A stretch of DNA of 64,000 bases from Corbicula japonica (GCA_038501625.1 JAZAYU010000003.1:58501-122500); one strand, 5' to 3'. Shown: positions 10,988-24,119, counted from the stretch's first letter. Translations and numbers: made by a program. Notes: generated by a model not told the origin, from the sequence alone.

Positions 10988-12717
10988 TTTGGACGGTTCT
11001 CTGACCTGAATAATATCTGAAATAAAGATATATATGATTTATATTCAAAACTATTCCAAAGGTTTCGAGAATTGATCTAAACGATATGTCATTTATGTTT
11101 TATGACCATCAATATAATCAGGTATATATATCCCGTCGATAGCTATCCAAAACATGCCAACTCGGGAAAAAGATTTGCTAACGGTTCACCTTTTAACTAT
11201 AAACTCGAAAGGTGGCATGGATTGAGATTTATGGCTTTCTCTGTGTTGAAGACAAATCATAACTAATTAAATCGGTCATAATCAGAAGAAGATATGAGAC
11301 CTCCCTTAGCCGGACGCGTACGCCGTCAGCGCCTAGCCACATAGTTCCAAGTACGTTACCAATACAGCCAGCATAACACCTCAAAAAGGTTGCGCGTAAA
11401 TTACCCCGGTAACTGATTTAAAACTGATAACACAACTGGCTTTTTTGCATGGTGCGACTTTTTACGACAGCTACAATCATGACAAATTAAGATGCAAAAC
11501 TGTGCTTTTGGGAACTTCGAATATATAAATCCCACATTAGGAATCCGTTCGTCGCCAGCGCAAAGCTACATAAATACGATCGCGATCTGTTAAGGAAGCA
11601 GAGACAACAAGTATAAATCAGATAAACAACATGTCCTATACTACCTGAGACCGGTAACAGATCTTAACTGATAACAGTTTAATGAAGATTAAAACTATGT
11701 ATACCTGTAATGTTACTAAAGAAAATAGGACGTAACTTACTTCGTAATAGTTCTTCCTCCTTAAACTATGTTGTTTTTTTTTTGTAAATTACCTCAAGTC
11801 CGGTGTCGAAAATCTAGTTTTGTAGCTATGTCTCTTTGTTTTTAATTTGTTTTGGGTATATCCATTTCTGTATCTGAAGACCATACATTGTGGAATTACA
11901 TTGATCTGAAAAAAGATGATAGCATCATTTAAATCTTGTACTTTTTCATCGAGCCAATTTGAGATGCGCTTTTCAATCTTCGACCACGTGGCACAGGCAG
12001 TAGATCACCTTTCATTTACTTCTCCTGTAGTATATTCCTATTCGCCTTTATGATGGAGTTTAAAAACGTTTTTATCAATATAAATACAAATTTGAAATTC
12101 AGTTGTTAGTGATAAATATTTTAACAATTGATCAAAATGGTACCTCGCTCTCTATCTACTTATATATTCCAACGCGGTTACCAAAAGTGAAATTCGATCA
12201 TTTTACCTCCAGAGAGTTATGAGAGAGTTATGCCCTTGAATAACTTATACAGTATATGTAGGTCACAGAGGTTATGAGACGGTAGACGGCGCTGCTCCAT
12301 TGTTAATCTAGCTTCCAACAGAGGGCTTTGCTTGTAATTAGTACTGATAAGCCAAGATAGGAACAGTAATAAATATACATTATTCAAGGGACATTCGGAC
12401 ATTTACCATAGATAATGGCAAGAATAATAATGGGGTGATGATAGCTTATCTCAAACTTCGTGTGGAATATCATTCATGCAGAATTTGGAGGGAACATTTA
12501 TAATTATACAATAAGCATGGATATTAATGAAATATATTGTTCAAATAACTGCTATATTTACTGATCAGCTTCCAACAGTTGTCAACAGTAGTATTTCAAG
12601 CTTTACTGCCAGATGTATTTGTTTACTATCTGCAGTTTATGACCCCAGAAACTCATCCCCAGGATTTTCAAATTTTGACAGATAACAAATTTTCTTCTCA
12701 AAAATTACAATAAAATG
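10988..12717. other. upstream of the - strand Ig gene; no gene supported
   Basis: About 1.7 kb likely to include the promoter of the - strand gene. No clear core promoter motif or exon could be identified by eye. Confidence 0.4.
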
Positions 12718-13492
12718 TGTTTTCACTGTCGTGATCGAGCACCGGCACGGACTTTTCGGGCACCGGTATTGTCATACAATATGGCGGACTGTTTACATCT
12801 GAAAGGTATGTGTATATATTTTACTTCACCGAATAGATCACATACTATTTCCTAAGTTGTCAGTTCATTGCATCATTTATGAAATCATATATGTAACAAA
12901 TGCACATGCTTTTGATATTAGAAAAGCTTTGATTGTTTCAAAATTCGAGTCTAATTTGGCGGTTTGACAGAATGCAAATTTGAACCGAGAGACGTGATTT
13001 GTTTTGGGCAATACTTTTTATAGAACAACTGATTCGCAAAAACTTCAACTGCGATCACTTCTTGTTGTATTTTTCTTTAAAATCCATCAGCCCCAATCCC
13101 TATAAATTGTTAGGATACTGTAAACTGGCTTACTTTCTGTTTTGACCACACACCGGTATGGTCAGCACGCACCGGTTCAAGAATTCCGTCAAATTGTAGA
13201 GATTGTTGATAAAAAGGCACCGGTTCGGTCACACTTTACATTTTGTATACGGCTCAGTCTCAATTATTTCTACCTACAAGATACCTATGGTAAATCATTT
13301 TTAAATATAAATGCTTATTTTCTGAAACACAACATTTAAGAAAGAGGTATTTTAAGGGTTGACTATTATCGAACATTTAGGTTTATCTCGGATATGGTAG
13401 GTTATCACTCTACACGAATGATACATTTATTTTCAGAGGATTTCATATGATGACATCTTCTGCAAAGTGCATAAGTGTCATTCCTACGACAC
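12718..13492. repeat. left arm of large inverted repeat
   Basis: About 775 bp, matched in inverse orientation by 16369-16969 plus 18444-18597, roughly nine bases in ten by eye. It begins near CGATCGAGCACCGGCACGG-type sequence and includes CAATATGGCGGAC followed by a GTATGT donor-like site, and several ACCGGT motifs. Its inner end lies within the exon at 13437-13565. Confidence 0.8.
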
Positions 13493-13869
13493 CGTGCTCA
13501 ACGTCATGACTGGCACAATAGAGACGCACGACGACGATTTCAGAGATCTCCCCATTATACACGAAGTTCGTATTCTTATTTAATATTGCTAATATATTAA
13601 AATGACGGAAATATTATTTTAATTTCAACGATGTATTTGCATTTGCCCGAGTTAACATTTTAAAAATTCAGTTCATAAAAGTATAACTTATATTTACTTA
13701 AAAGTCTTGTTTCTTTATTTTCCAGAGATCACAACTTCCATACAGAAAGCTGATCAAGATGAAAAATATTATGAGAAAGATCACCAAACAGGAAGATGAA
13801 TGCATAGCTAAACTGTATTTAGTAGTACTTTTATACTGCGAAAATGCTCTCAAAATACTAGCAAACTAA
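13437..13869 (+). CDS. unrecognised protein, last two exons
   Basis: Two exons, 13437-13565 and 13726-13869, give about 90 residues ending in TAA. Acceptors are good (ATTTATTTTCAG and TTATTTTCCAG); the donor between them (GAA|GTTCGT) is weak. Both junctions are phase 0. The peptide starts RISYDDIFCKVHKC, continues with an acidic THDDDFRDLP segment, then a basic helix (YRKLIKMKNIMRKITK), and ends in an amphipathic or hydrophobic helix, CIAKLYLVVLLYCENALKIL. Four Cys are present. I do not recognise the family; a small helical secreted protein or a membrane-tail protein are both possible. The upstream exon is unknown: ATGGCGGAC at about 12781 with its donor does not join in frame. Confidence 0.4.
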
Positions 13870-14067
13870 ATAAATTAAACTTATGAATTCAAATATGTTT
13901 CATTTTGATATCGGCCGTTGCAAGAACTGGAGATTATGAAGGGATCCCTAGTTCGTCTGTCCGTTCCTCCGTCAAGAAATCGTTAAGTACTCCGACCGGC
14001 TCTTTTACCTTTTCAAATAATGCTGGCGGTGTATCTAAGAAAGATAAGTGTTCAACTAATTACCGAT

Positions 14068-15315
14068 CTACACTGGTCAAAAGCTCTAAGTGCACACTTG
14101 ATAAATGTTATTTTTTCCAATAATTTGATTGAATCTTTCAAAATAGTGTAAATTACAATGAAGAAGAATCAATATTCTATTACAGCACACCAAACATTTT
14201 AAGTATGCTCAACCAGATTAAAAAATAATAATATTTTAGCTCACTTGTTCTCAGAAGGAAATTCTCAAGTTAATTATCATTGCATCGGCTATCATTTGTG
14301 ATCGTTTTCACATCTCTGTATAATTAAAATTTCATGCAGATTTAAATGAAATATTGTAGTTTGCCATTCTATTGCACTGAAAAAGCTTTCTGTAGCTTTG
14401 TAACGGTCTGTTGGGCACGATGAGCCAACACACTCAACTTTATTTTATCAATAAAGTTTTTACAGGATTTCAATGAGAAAAATGCCTTTTTTTACACAAT
14501 GTTTTGTGCCAAACGTGTTTGAATTGTCTAGCAGTTTGAGATGATACAATTTTCTATGATAGATGTGTAACAGCATTTCCAAACGAAAAAAATGTATTCA
14601 TTTCGATAAAATTGACCAGTTTTCGGATACGCCTTTTGACCGAATAAGCGTCATTTTCGAATAATTCGATTTTGAAGTTTATTGAATTTCTATAAATTTT
14701 AGTTTTAATTTTTTATTTATTGGACACTTATCCAACAAATGTTACACTAATGTTTTCGAGTTAACGTTGTTTTACGTAAATATTTAATGACGTAATTGAA
14801 TAACATCAGCGTTCAACGTAAGCAACGTAATCAATCTAGAAAAAAATATTGTTTGATTTTCTTCTTAAATTAATAAAATATGCAAAAATAAGATATTTCT
14901 TTTGCATTTACGACAACCGTCAAGATGTATTACAACAAATTTGAAGTTGTGCCTGTGAAAAGAATTTGACGGCAATGTCGTTGTCTGCTGACGTCAACCG
15001 TTCCATGGTTTCAATTTGTTGGTGTGTTTTTCGTGTTTGTCTTGAGTCGGTGAACATGTGAAAAACAAAAAAGATTGTAAAAAAATTAATTTCGCTTGCC
15101 GCACGGGGATAATGCATAAAAAGCGTATGCCGACGTGGATGGCGTAAAACGTAAAACATATGCACGGTTTTCAAAATATTATTGTTGTTTGATCATTATT
15201 AACATTTAGTCAAACTTTCATTCAAATTGAATAAGTTTACTTAACAAATTGAATAAGTTTACTTAAAGATATTCAACATTGAAAAGTGTGCACTTAGAAC
15301 TTTTGACCAGTGTAG
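14068..15315. mobile_element. TIR element of about 1.25 kb
   Basis: Inverted 32-bp ends at 14068-14099 and 15284-15315 match at all but one position. The outer part reads CTACACTGGTCAAAAG. Read as TA + CACTGG..., it has the TA duplication expected of Tc1/mariner-like elements. No transposase is recognised; a - strand open frame of 84 codons at 14920-15174 has no known motif. Confidence 0.7.
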
Positions 15316-16969
15316 ATGACATCCCAGTTACACAGAGCCATCGTCAATTGATCGATAGTTTTTAGACAAATTATGGAGTGGACCGATGACAACGTATTCA
15401 ACATGAATATTACCAATCGGTCACCTGTTTTCCACCAATCAACTGCTATTTCGGAAAGGTAATTTTTTATTTAAAAAAACATATTGCCAACCTGTCTACA
15501 ACAGATATCGCCTACCAGCATCACATGAAATGTTTGTTTAAGCAATTAAAAAAGTTGACTTTCACCGATGGCCGTTTACACAGAAAACCAGAAATAAGAT
15601 CAGACATGAAAACCGATCAAAACAGCGAGTAAATTTAAAATATAATGACCGATTGGGACCAAATGTCTGTGTAACTGATAAAATATATCATACAGTTAAA
15701 CTGAGGAAAGAGATCTTTGTGAAGTCACCAAACACCACACATGTGAAACTTTTAACTATACAAGGGACAAAAATACACTGACTTAAATTGGTATTTATTT
15801 CCTAAAAATGCAAAACAACGCATTACATAGTACATAAGAGAAGTAATAATAAGAAATTTTAATAAAAAAAGTGTTCATTTTGACGTCATATTAATTTAAG
15901 CACGGTGAAACATTATTCAGACGTTTATCAGTTGTTTATTATGTTCAAAATATCTTCCGATGATAATATCTTCTGACGCAGGATGCAATTAACACTGTAC
16001 AGCAATGTTTTGTGAAGTAGAAAGAATTAATGTTTATTCGAGAAAAAAAATTAAACTGTCCTCCTTGATTGAAAATATAATCCGGTGTGAGCTATATGTA
16101 CACACATTAACTTTTTTTACAATATATCAATTTATATTCTGCCACGCCGCATACATCTTTGTGATTTATGGGATTTTCTCTCTGTTGTCTGTCTTCTCAC
16201 TGGATCTTCTGGTTTTGGTAATCTTTCCTAGCTTTCTTTTCCACTTTCTTTCTGATCTGTTTTTATATCAATGTTGCTGTCTCTAGAAAAAAACTATCAC
16301 ATTATAAAATAATAAAAGTAAACATTTTGTTTTATAATCATTAAGATGTTAATTTAATTTAATTTTATTGACACTTATGCACTTTGCAGAAGAGGTCATC
16401 ATATGAAATCCTCTGAAATTAAATGTATAATTTGTGTAGAGTGATCCGAGATACACCAAAATGTTCGATAATAGTCAACCCTTTAAATACCTCTTTCTTA
16501 AATGTTGCTGTTGTGTTTCAGAAAATAAGCATTTATATTTAAAAATGTAGTACCACATAGGTATCTTTAAGGTAGAAATAACTGAGACTGAACCGTATAC
16601 AAAATGTAAAGTGTGACCGAACCGGTGCCTTTTTATCAACAATCTGTACAATTTGACGGAATTCTTGAACCGGTGCGTGCTGACCATACCGGTGTGTGGT
16701 CAAAACAGAAAGTATGCCAGTTTACAGTATCCTAACAATTTAAAGGGATTAGGACTGATGGATTTTAAAGAAAAAAACAATAAGAAGTGATCACAGTTAA
16801 CGTTTTTGCGGATCAGTTGCTCTATAAAAAGTATTGCCCAAAACAAATCACGTCTCTCGGTTCAAATTTGCATTCTGTCAAACCTCAAAATTAGACTAGA
16901 ATTTTGAAATAATCAAAGCTTATCTAATATCAAAAGCATGTGCATTTGTTACATATATGATTTCATAAA

Positions 16970-18443
16970 AAAATGAAATATGCATATCAGGAATGGCCAC
17001 ATCCAGCATACACAGCCTCCCCACACAGCCAAAAAGCAGAGAGGAAAAGAGAGCATGGTATTATAATAATCAGTTTCAAAATGGACGCCACAAACAAATA
17101 ACAAAAGTGAGAACCAGAGGGGTTACCGCCTTGGAACGGTCAGTGGCAAAAGAAAATGCCACTGGGGGTTTAAACCAGGTTCTAGAGTGCACCAACCTCA
17201 CACTTGCCCCAACAGGTTCTCGTATTACAAAACAAGTACAAATTGTCTTGGTGAAATAACTCCAACCCATCCATCAGCTCAACAATGATGCATGCAAAAG
17301 CATACAAACATATAAACATAAGAATTTAATAGCATTGCAAAGCCAAAGAGCGGGTACTCAATGATCTTACCGAGACCAGAGCATCTGGAGTAAAATCAGC
17401 AAGAACACGATGACAGGGATAAAAGAAACAAATCGAGCTTCTAGGTTCTTTTAAGAAAAGATTTCCCCATAAACCTTCATAAACTCTTAAACCCCTGCCA
17501 CCGTCGTGCAACCAAAGAGGTAAGCAAAATGATCAACTGTAGATGGGTTAATCACCAGGCCTGCAGAGCGCTGTAAAATATCATGTTGGTAACCTTTCTT
17601 TTTAAATTTACAGATGGTTTTTACGAATAACCGGGAGAAATTAACATCGCCTTTTATCTTCTTAAGTTTATAAATTAAATCTCCATAAAAACTGGCTGTG
17701 AAATTCCTTGTTGCAAAAGTGATTTTAAACTGCACCTGTATTTATGAATTAGATCTGGATATCGGCGATAAAACTTGCAAAAGGTTTTCCTTAATTTGTG
17801 ATACCGATAACCTTGTTTCAAAAGTTTTTCTGTAATGCAAAGATTACGTTCATTGAAATCATTAACATCGTTGCAAGCTCTTGAAAAGCGAACAAGTTGT
17901 GAGATATAAACCCCGTAAGATGTAGCACGAGGAACATCGCCGTCTAAAAACGGAACATTTACTATATTAAAATTAAAATTATCTCTTTTATCATAAATTT
18001 TAGTAGTGACGTAACCATTTTCAATGGACAGATTTAAATCAAGGAAGTTTGCTTGCTTTTCTGTAGTGTTCGCTTTATTAAGCTGTAGTTCTTTAGGATA
18101 AATCTTATTAACTAGTGATGGAAAATGGTTATTATCTATATTTAATAAATCATCAAGGTACTTCGAGGTGTTGTTAAAGCTGTAATAATATCATCTTGAT
18201 GTTCTGTAGAAAGAGATAACATAAAATCTCTTTCATAACAGTATAAAAACAGATCAGCAACAAGGGGTGCACAATTAGTACCCATTGGAATGCCTATTAC
18301 TTGTCTATAAATAGAGGTACCAAATCTCAAATAAATATTATCCAATAAAAATGTGAGCGCCTGGATAAGGTCTTGACAGGTCCATGAAGTATAATTATCA
18401 TAAGAACCATCTGTAAAGAATGCCCTGTGTTCATTACAAGCGG
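16970..18443 (-). mobile_element. 5'-truncated retroelement insertion, probably Penelope-like
   Basis: Boundaries are defined by comparison with the uninterrupted left arm. Oriented on the - strand, it holds an RT fragment at its 5' side and about 0.5 kb of 3' non-coding sequence ending in ATGCATATTTCATTTTT at 16970. Fragments of the same 3' region occur at 7247-7290, 34035-34065 and 36477-36760, and of its coding end at 27235-27400. 5' truncation fits target-primed reverse transcription. Confidence 0.7.
17500..18443 (-). pseudogene. reverse transcriptase fragment with a frameshift
   Basis: From 18443 down it reads an RT palm segment with GIPMGTNCAPLVADLFLYCYE-type motif (RT box 4/B). The catalytic YLDD box (SKYLDDLLNI) follows near 18155 but in another frame, so a frameshift separates them. 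The thumb-like region continues (LDLNLSIENG, IYDKRDNFNF, SYGVYISQLVRF, KLLKQGYRYHKLRK, SFYGDLIYKLKKI) to about 17500. The motif series is widespread in mollusc and cnidarian retroelements; I assign it to Penelope-like elements with moderate confidence. No endonuclease is present. Confidence 0.7.
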
Positions 18444-18597
18444 TGATGCAATGAATTGACAACTTAGGAAATGGTATGTGATCTATTCAGTGAAGTAAAA
18501 TATATACATATACCTTTCAGATGTAAACAGTCCGCCATATTGTATGACAATACCGGTGCCCGAAAAGTCCGTGCCGGTGCTCGATCACGACAGTGGT

Positions 18598-19140
18598 TTT
18601 GTCATAAACTTTTCTCTGCCAATTTGAAATGTTGCAAAGAAGTTAAATAAAAATGTTTTAGGGAAATTACTTTTTGGTTATTGTACCAATCATAGTGCAA
18701 ATATAGCATCTACATCATAGTTAAAGTACTGTTTTATTGTTCCGAGTGTTTCACTTCTTTCTTGTCAATTTAAAGTTTCAAATCAAAGGTTGACTTAATT
18801 ATTTATTTTTCCTGTCACAATATGACTTCAGTCTTGGATATTAGCATCCGCCCGATATCCGTTGTAGATAAAAACTTGATAAAGCAGAAGCCGGGCATGC
18901 AAAATTTTGCTCTGCCATCCGAAAATTCCTTCATACTCCTCTAATAGGAAACTCCACACAATCTATTGATGATATGACATGACAATCATTCTAAAACGCC
19001 ACCCATCAGTACTTTCAGTGCTTTGATTTGCAAACAGATTTGACCGAGATATTTTCCTTCCGTTGATATCAACCAACCTGTTATCCACTGTATATATCCC
19101 GATTGTATCATATGCCGGATATATAATTGGACCAAGGTAA
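18598..19140. other. no supported gene
   Basis: A 61-codon - strand open frame at 18963-19148 has fair composition (PNYLGPIIYPAYDTIGIYTV) but no motif and overlaps the start of the adjacent repeat. It is left unassigned. Confidence 0.3.
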
Positions 19141-19700
19141 TTTGGCAATGTTTATATTGGCGTGTTTACACTGGCGTTACATCATAACAATGAATTAATA
19201 TTTTAGTCGTTGTTTTATACAAAGCGTGAAGCACTCAATACTTGTCCCATTAGCCTTGTGGTCTAAGACGCAGTACTATGTAATGCAATTTTAGCACGCT
19301 GTTATTGGTTGCAGGTTCGAAACTTGTTTTTTTTTTTTAACTTTTATTTAAATTGTTTTAAAAAATAATTATTTCCGCGATTAAATAAATTGAAGCAAAA
19401 TAGATAAATAAATATGAAATAACTGCGATAAAACTTAAAAAATATAAATCTAAAATATTTCCTCAAACGCTGTGTGTCAGTATGAATCGAACCTATGCCG
19501 AAAAAGACAGTTAGGCCGATGCCAGCCGCACGCGTTAACCACTGCGCTATCAAGGAGGTGTGATGTACGTTTGCAAAATATTAATTTAAACGCGTAAATT
19601 TGTCTTAACTCGTGTTTACATTCTATTAATAATTTTAAACATCGCCAATTTAGCCTGGGCGACCTATAGTAAGGTGATTGCATGGCTGCAATATAAACAA
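19141..19700. mobile_element. composite element with two outward tRNA-like ends, copy 1
   Basis: Starts TTTGGCAATGTTTA. On the + strand, 19246-19325 has box-A-like TAGCCTTGTGGTCTAAG and box-B-like GGTTCGAAAC. On the - strand, 19560-19485 has TAGCGCAGTGGTTAACG and GGTTCGATTC. Acceptor stems are poor, so these are tRNA-derived (SINE-like) rather than tRNA genes. The same arrangement occurs at 34204-34765. Confidence 0.55.
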
Positions 19701-20403
19701 TTCGTAAATAACACATTGAAATAAGTAATAATTATGATCATTTTATGTACCTTCGACAAAAACAAGTACGTTATCTTTTGTATAGGTCCTATTGGTTACA
19801 ATCAGCGCATACATAGGGAAACTTGCAAAGCAAAATGCATTAAATCACAAGAAGGTCTAGCAAGTGACCCACATAATAGAATCAAAATACTGTTATTCTC
19901 TACAAAAAAAAAGCTCTGATGCGCGAATACATACCAGTTATATGACTCTATGACATTAATATTATGATTACTCGTATTAAAATACAATATAACTTTAAAT
20001 GTATAGATAGTGTAAATTATTAAAATGTTTGAGAAAATGTGTTTCGTAATGACTGTATAATCTAAAGCATTATCATACCATCATTTATAGCAAACACATA
20101 TATTTCTGTTGTATCATTTAGTGCGATCTTAGTTGAATGATTTTCCAATAATCTGTATCACATGCTTTTAAGTAAGATGGAGGAGTTCGACTACATATAT
20201 TGTCTATACACATCGGGTATATTTGCAGAAATAATATATCATGGCGTACACAAAGCACGAAGAGAAGAACTTTAAAATAATAAAACAGAATGATAAAACA
20301 ATAGTTATTGTTAGTTTGGAGGCTTTTATAAAAAATTATTATGAGAATATGTTAGAAAGCGAATTCGTTAATTTCTTTAACTGAAATCAGAATGGGAACA
20401 TAC

Positions 20404-20534
20404 CTGACTCTCAATGGAAGACATTCCTTGGGCGGAAAACAAAACATTGATTCCTTTGCTAAAGTTCCATTTTCGCCTTTGCTCCATGGGATATGTAGTA
20501 CGTTGTTTTTGCTATTAAATTCATTAGAATATTT
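20404..20534 (-). CDS. orphan candidate exon, unrecognised
   Basis: 131 nt between a strong acceptor (CCACTTGTTTTCAG) and donor (CAG|GTATGT), open only in the phase-0 frame and ending in phase 2. It encodes about 43 residues with an NGT glycosylation site and a Cys-Pro segment (MFCFPPKECLPLRVR). Neighbouring exons could not be found, so the parent gene is unknown. Confidence 0.3.
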
Positions 20535-22020
20535 CTGAAAACAAGTGGCCATTGTATATTCCAAACAAATGACATGGATGTTCCAGCTGACGATAACTTG
20601 CTCTGCCTCAGAATTTGCATGTCACGCCTACCTGCGTATGTATTTATAATCGTGAACCTTCAGTTTCGAAACTATTACTTAAAAAAAAACTCTGACTGTG
20701 GTTTATCAAATCCGAAACATTTTGGGACGACATTAATTATTGCTTGTTGTATATTGTAGTTCTTTGAGAAACATACAAATGATTGAGTTAACATGTTCAA
20801 TAAATGATACAGTCTGGGTCGAAGCTACATGCATGTATGGTCTAATGTTTTGATGTTTTATTACTCAGCTATGGTATTATTATTGTTGTAAGAATAAAAA
20901 TCATAATGATAAGTTTCATCATCGCTATCATGAGAATACTTCTCAAAACCTGTTTAAACATAAACATTTACGCTGATTTTATAACAGTACACATTGCAAA
21001 CGGTACTTTGTGTGAGTGATTTAAGCGATTTTTTACAAGTATATTGCATTTAAAGGTAATAACGTCTTTCAAAACAAGTGCTACGAGAATCGCATGTTGA
21101 ACATGTATTTGTCGAATGGATTTTTCATCACAATACATACAAAATATCCTCATTTTTGAGCTGTTTACTATGTTTTTCTGACAATCAGTGCGCAATATCC
21201 GGTAGATGTTACAATCGGTTTATATACAGTGTTATCAAACCACCTTTCATTCTTAAATCAACAAACTGTAAAATGATCCTATTTTTAAAATTACCATACT
21301 GGTATACCAGATCAGATAAGCTCTATTTTGTGTCGGGAATTCCAACGGCCTTCGTCAACCGCTGCATAACAAAATGATTTTTGCCAGCACTTTATACGAT
21401 TTGATGATTTTAAACACAACTACATTTTACTTTAAAATTTGTATAATAGAATCTATAATAGAACATTTTTTTCTAAAAATTATACTTGTTGGATTTTTTC
21501 AACTTCTTAAAATTGTGATGTGTTGCCATTGCCCTAAATTCGAATGTGGCCAGTTTATACAGCATATTTCATATGGTTCAATCAGTCCAGAGTTATTCAT
21601 GATATTGAAGAAAAAATCTAGACTTAATTAAAGCAGATGAAAACATTTGTACGTGATCGTATTGCATATTTTAATTTCCTTTTTCTGTTATCATTAAATT
21701 TAATTTTCAATTAAAATTTCTCATTTTCTATTCAATTTGATAAATGAACAATAATATACAGATAGGCTATTTTATGGGAAAAGCTAACCTGTGCAAATAG
21801 AAATTATTTTTAAACAATCCTTATAAATAAAATATATTGTTTCACTACAAACTTTGATAAGCTATCTGCGGTAGCGAATATCTTAGATTGTGACTAATCG
21901 ATTATAAGTATTATGTTTACTTACGGTACTTTACAAATAGTCCAGATTCCTTTCTTCCACCTTAATAGTTATTTAATGTAAGACAATAACTAAACAAAAA
22001 AAAGAAACTGACGACAGGTG
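20535..22020. other. no supported gene
   Basis: AT-rich sequence. Several overlapping open frames on both strands (21078-21631 +, 20968-21195 -) have no motif, splice context or coding bias. Confidence 0.4.
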
Positions 22021-22024
22021 ATGG

Positions 22025-22290
22025 TCCCCGAATGGGTTTTTGTAAAAAAAACCCGGTTGGTTAAGTACTATGAACGATTTTGCTTCAAGGTCATGCTGTG
22101 ACCTTGACCTTCAAGGTAGCGAAGCGAATTCTGCGCACGATAAGTCGTCCTGATATGATGATAATTTCTGTCAAATAATTTTAAAATGCGACTTCCAAAA
22201 ACTAAGCTATAGGCTGGACACGAATGCGAGACGGACGGACGGACAATGCGGCGATTATATGCTCCCCCACCATTTTTCATTTGGGGAGTA
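22025..22290. repeat. dispersed TGACCTTGACCTT / GACGGAC repeat
   Basis: Contains GCTGTGACCTTGACCTTCAA and GAGACGGACGGACGGAC, ending TTTTTCATTTGGGGAG. Related sequence is at 640-720 and, for the GACGGAC part, at 43735-43790. Confidence 0.55.
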
Positions 22291-22993
22291 TAATAAAAAT
22301 AGCAGTGTTTCCAACATGTAATTAAGCAATAATCGAGTACATGTACTTTCATGGAACGTTTAATGTGAATTGAGAATTTTCAAGGGTTTCTGTATATTCT
22401 AACACGACTTGACGTTTTTCCTATTGAATTTGCAGTGAATTATTACACGATAATTCACCGCGCTTGGGTACGGCTATTACAAAAGACCTGTCGGTATAAA
22501 CTTATCACGTGACAATTGTATTTTTTGGTGGAATTAAATTTCGCGCAATAAAGAAAGCACATAATACGCGAAATGTTTATCCGCGCGTAAAATGATAATA
22601 CCGCAGTAATAGAATAATGTTTATTTTACATATTAAGTTAAAATACTATAATTATTTTGCGGCAACGTTGAGGTGATGTTAACACTCGCTATTTTAACGA
22701 CGTCACGTCATTTCCGTTGTTTACATGTTATTTCCTGGTGCAGTATTAAACCGATGGAATGACAAATACGGTTCGAACAACGACTGGAGAGTGCTTGATG
22801 CGCGGTTGGATGGAAATGTATTTAAGTTTGTTATATAATCTTTTAATTATTATCAGTTTTTGAATTATGGAGATGTTTAGGGAACACTAACTGCAGACCT
22901 TATAACCCATTTGCGTTTATTACAACGCGCTAAAATTCAGTTATGATTTACTTACTCAGGCAGATGTTTAGTGTTAGAATTGAAATAATCGAT

Positions 22994-23140
22994 AGCTTCC
23001 GGTAAATTATCACAGGATAATTCCCGTGGCGTCGTTCAGCTGCGTAAATATATATCACTCGGGGCTACGCCCCTCGTGATATATCCTTACGCATCTGAAC
23101 TCCGCCCCGTGAATTCTTCTGCGATAATTCACCGGAAGCT
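22994..23140. repeat. palindromic MITE-like element
   Basis: About 147 bp. Arms read GCTTCCGGTAAATTATC... and ...GATAATTCACCGGAAGC, closing on GGGGCTACGCCCC. It can form an almost complete hairpin. Related GATAATTCACCG sequence occurs near 22450. Confidence 0.7.
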
Positions 23141-23589
23141 ATTAATTATTTCTTAATTACATCACATGTATACATATGATACATGAGACAAATGCATTGA
23201 AATCAATTTATGGACAACCTTCAAAGATAAGTAATACGCTTATATCAAAGGCTAAAAGAGTTTAACAAATTCGAATGGCAACACCGAGAAACACAGCTAT
23301 GCCATTCATCCAAAAAGCACAATGAACGCAGTAAAATGCCAACCCTTTTTTGTGTTTATCTTATTTAAAAATACCTATACAGGTTTCCCAGATAGGTAAT
23401 CTTTATTTAAAGTTCGGAATTCCAATTTCAAATTTATAATTACAACAGTTGTTGCGTATTATTGTCCGATTTTACGCGTTGAGCCGTGAATGCACTTTTG
23501 TATTTATAGATCTTTGGAATATTCCACAAAATAGGGAAGTTAGATTTTCCTATCATTTCTTATAATGTTGAAATTGAAAGATATGTAAC

Positions 23590-23675
23590 AAATGGTTTCA
23601 TAGCCGTGGTAGTAACGCTTCTCATATCTGATAATGTGTCATAAGGGTTGTGAGTTCGAATCCTATGAGCGGATC
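23590..23675 (+). repeat. tRNA-like sequence
   Basis: TAGCCGTGGTAGTAACG (box A-like) and GTGAGTTCGAATCC (box B-like) are correctly spaced, but no convincing acceptor stem is seen. Probably a tRNA-derived repeat or pseudogene. Confidence 0.4.
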
Positions 23676-24119
23676 TTTTTTTAATGTCATTCTTGTCATT
23701 ACAAATATGTAGACACCGACAAAAATGCCATAAAACAGAGCAAATGTCGATTAAGCTTTCATCAAGTAAGTTGATAAGATGTTGATCGAAGCTTACTCAA
23801 AATACAGTTTTCGGACGATGCCAGTACATTGTTCAAAATGGTTTTGAAAAGAAAAGAATGTTATGAAGGTTCCATTAACTACAATTGTTTACTGAAAGTC
23901 AGGATTCACAACTGTCAGCTCCCTTTGGGGCAGCGGTGAAAGGGGGACGGCAAGCTGCTCAACAAAAATATATTTAAAAAAAAAATGAACAGGAACTTAA
24001 TTACATGTAAAGAGCTTTGCAAAAAATAATGATAAACCAGTAATTAACTTAATAATATCTTGCGAACTAGATTAATATTTAAAAAAGTAAATGAAAGGCA
24101 AAAATAACAAATAAAAGTT

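Larger units (their letters stand above)
16369..18597. repeat. right arm of large inverted repeat, interrupted by a retroelement
   Basis: Inverse copy of 12718-13492. The arm is split: 16369-16969 and 18444-18597 are continuous with each other in the left arm (TTTCATAAA next to TGATGCAATG), so the intervening 1.47 kb is a later insertion. Confidence 0.8.

Noticed and set aside
16993..17259. 88-codon + strand open frame
   Set aside because: Antisense of the retroelement 3' non-coding region, also found non-coding at 36.5 kb.
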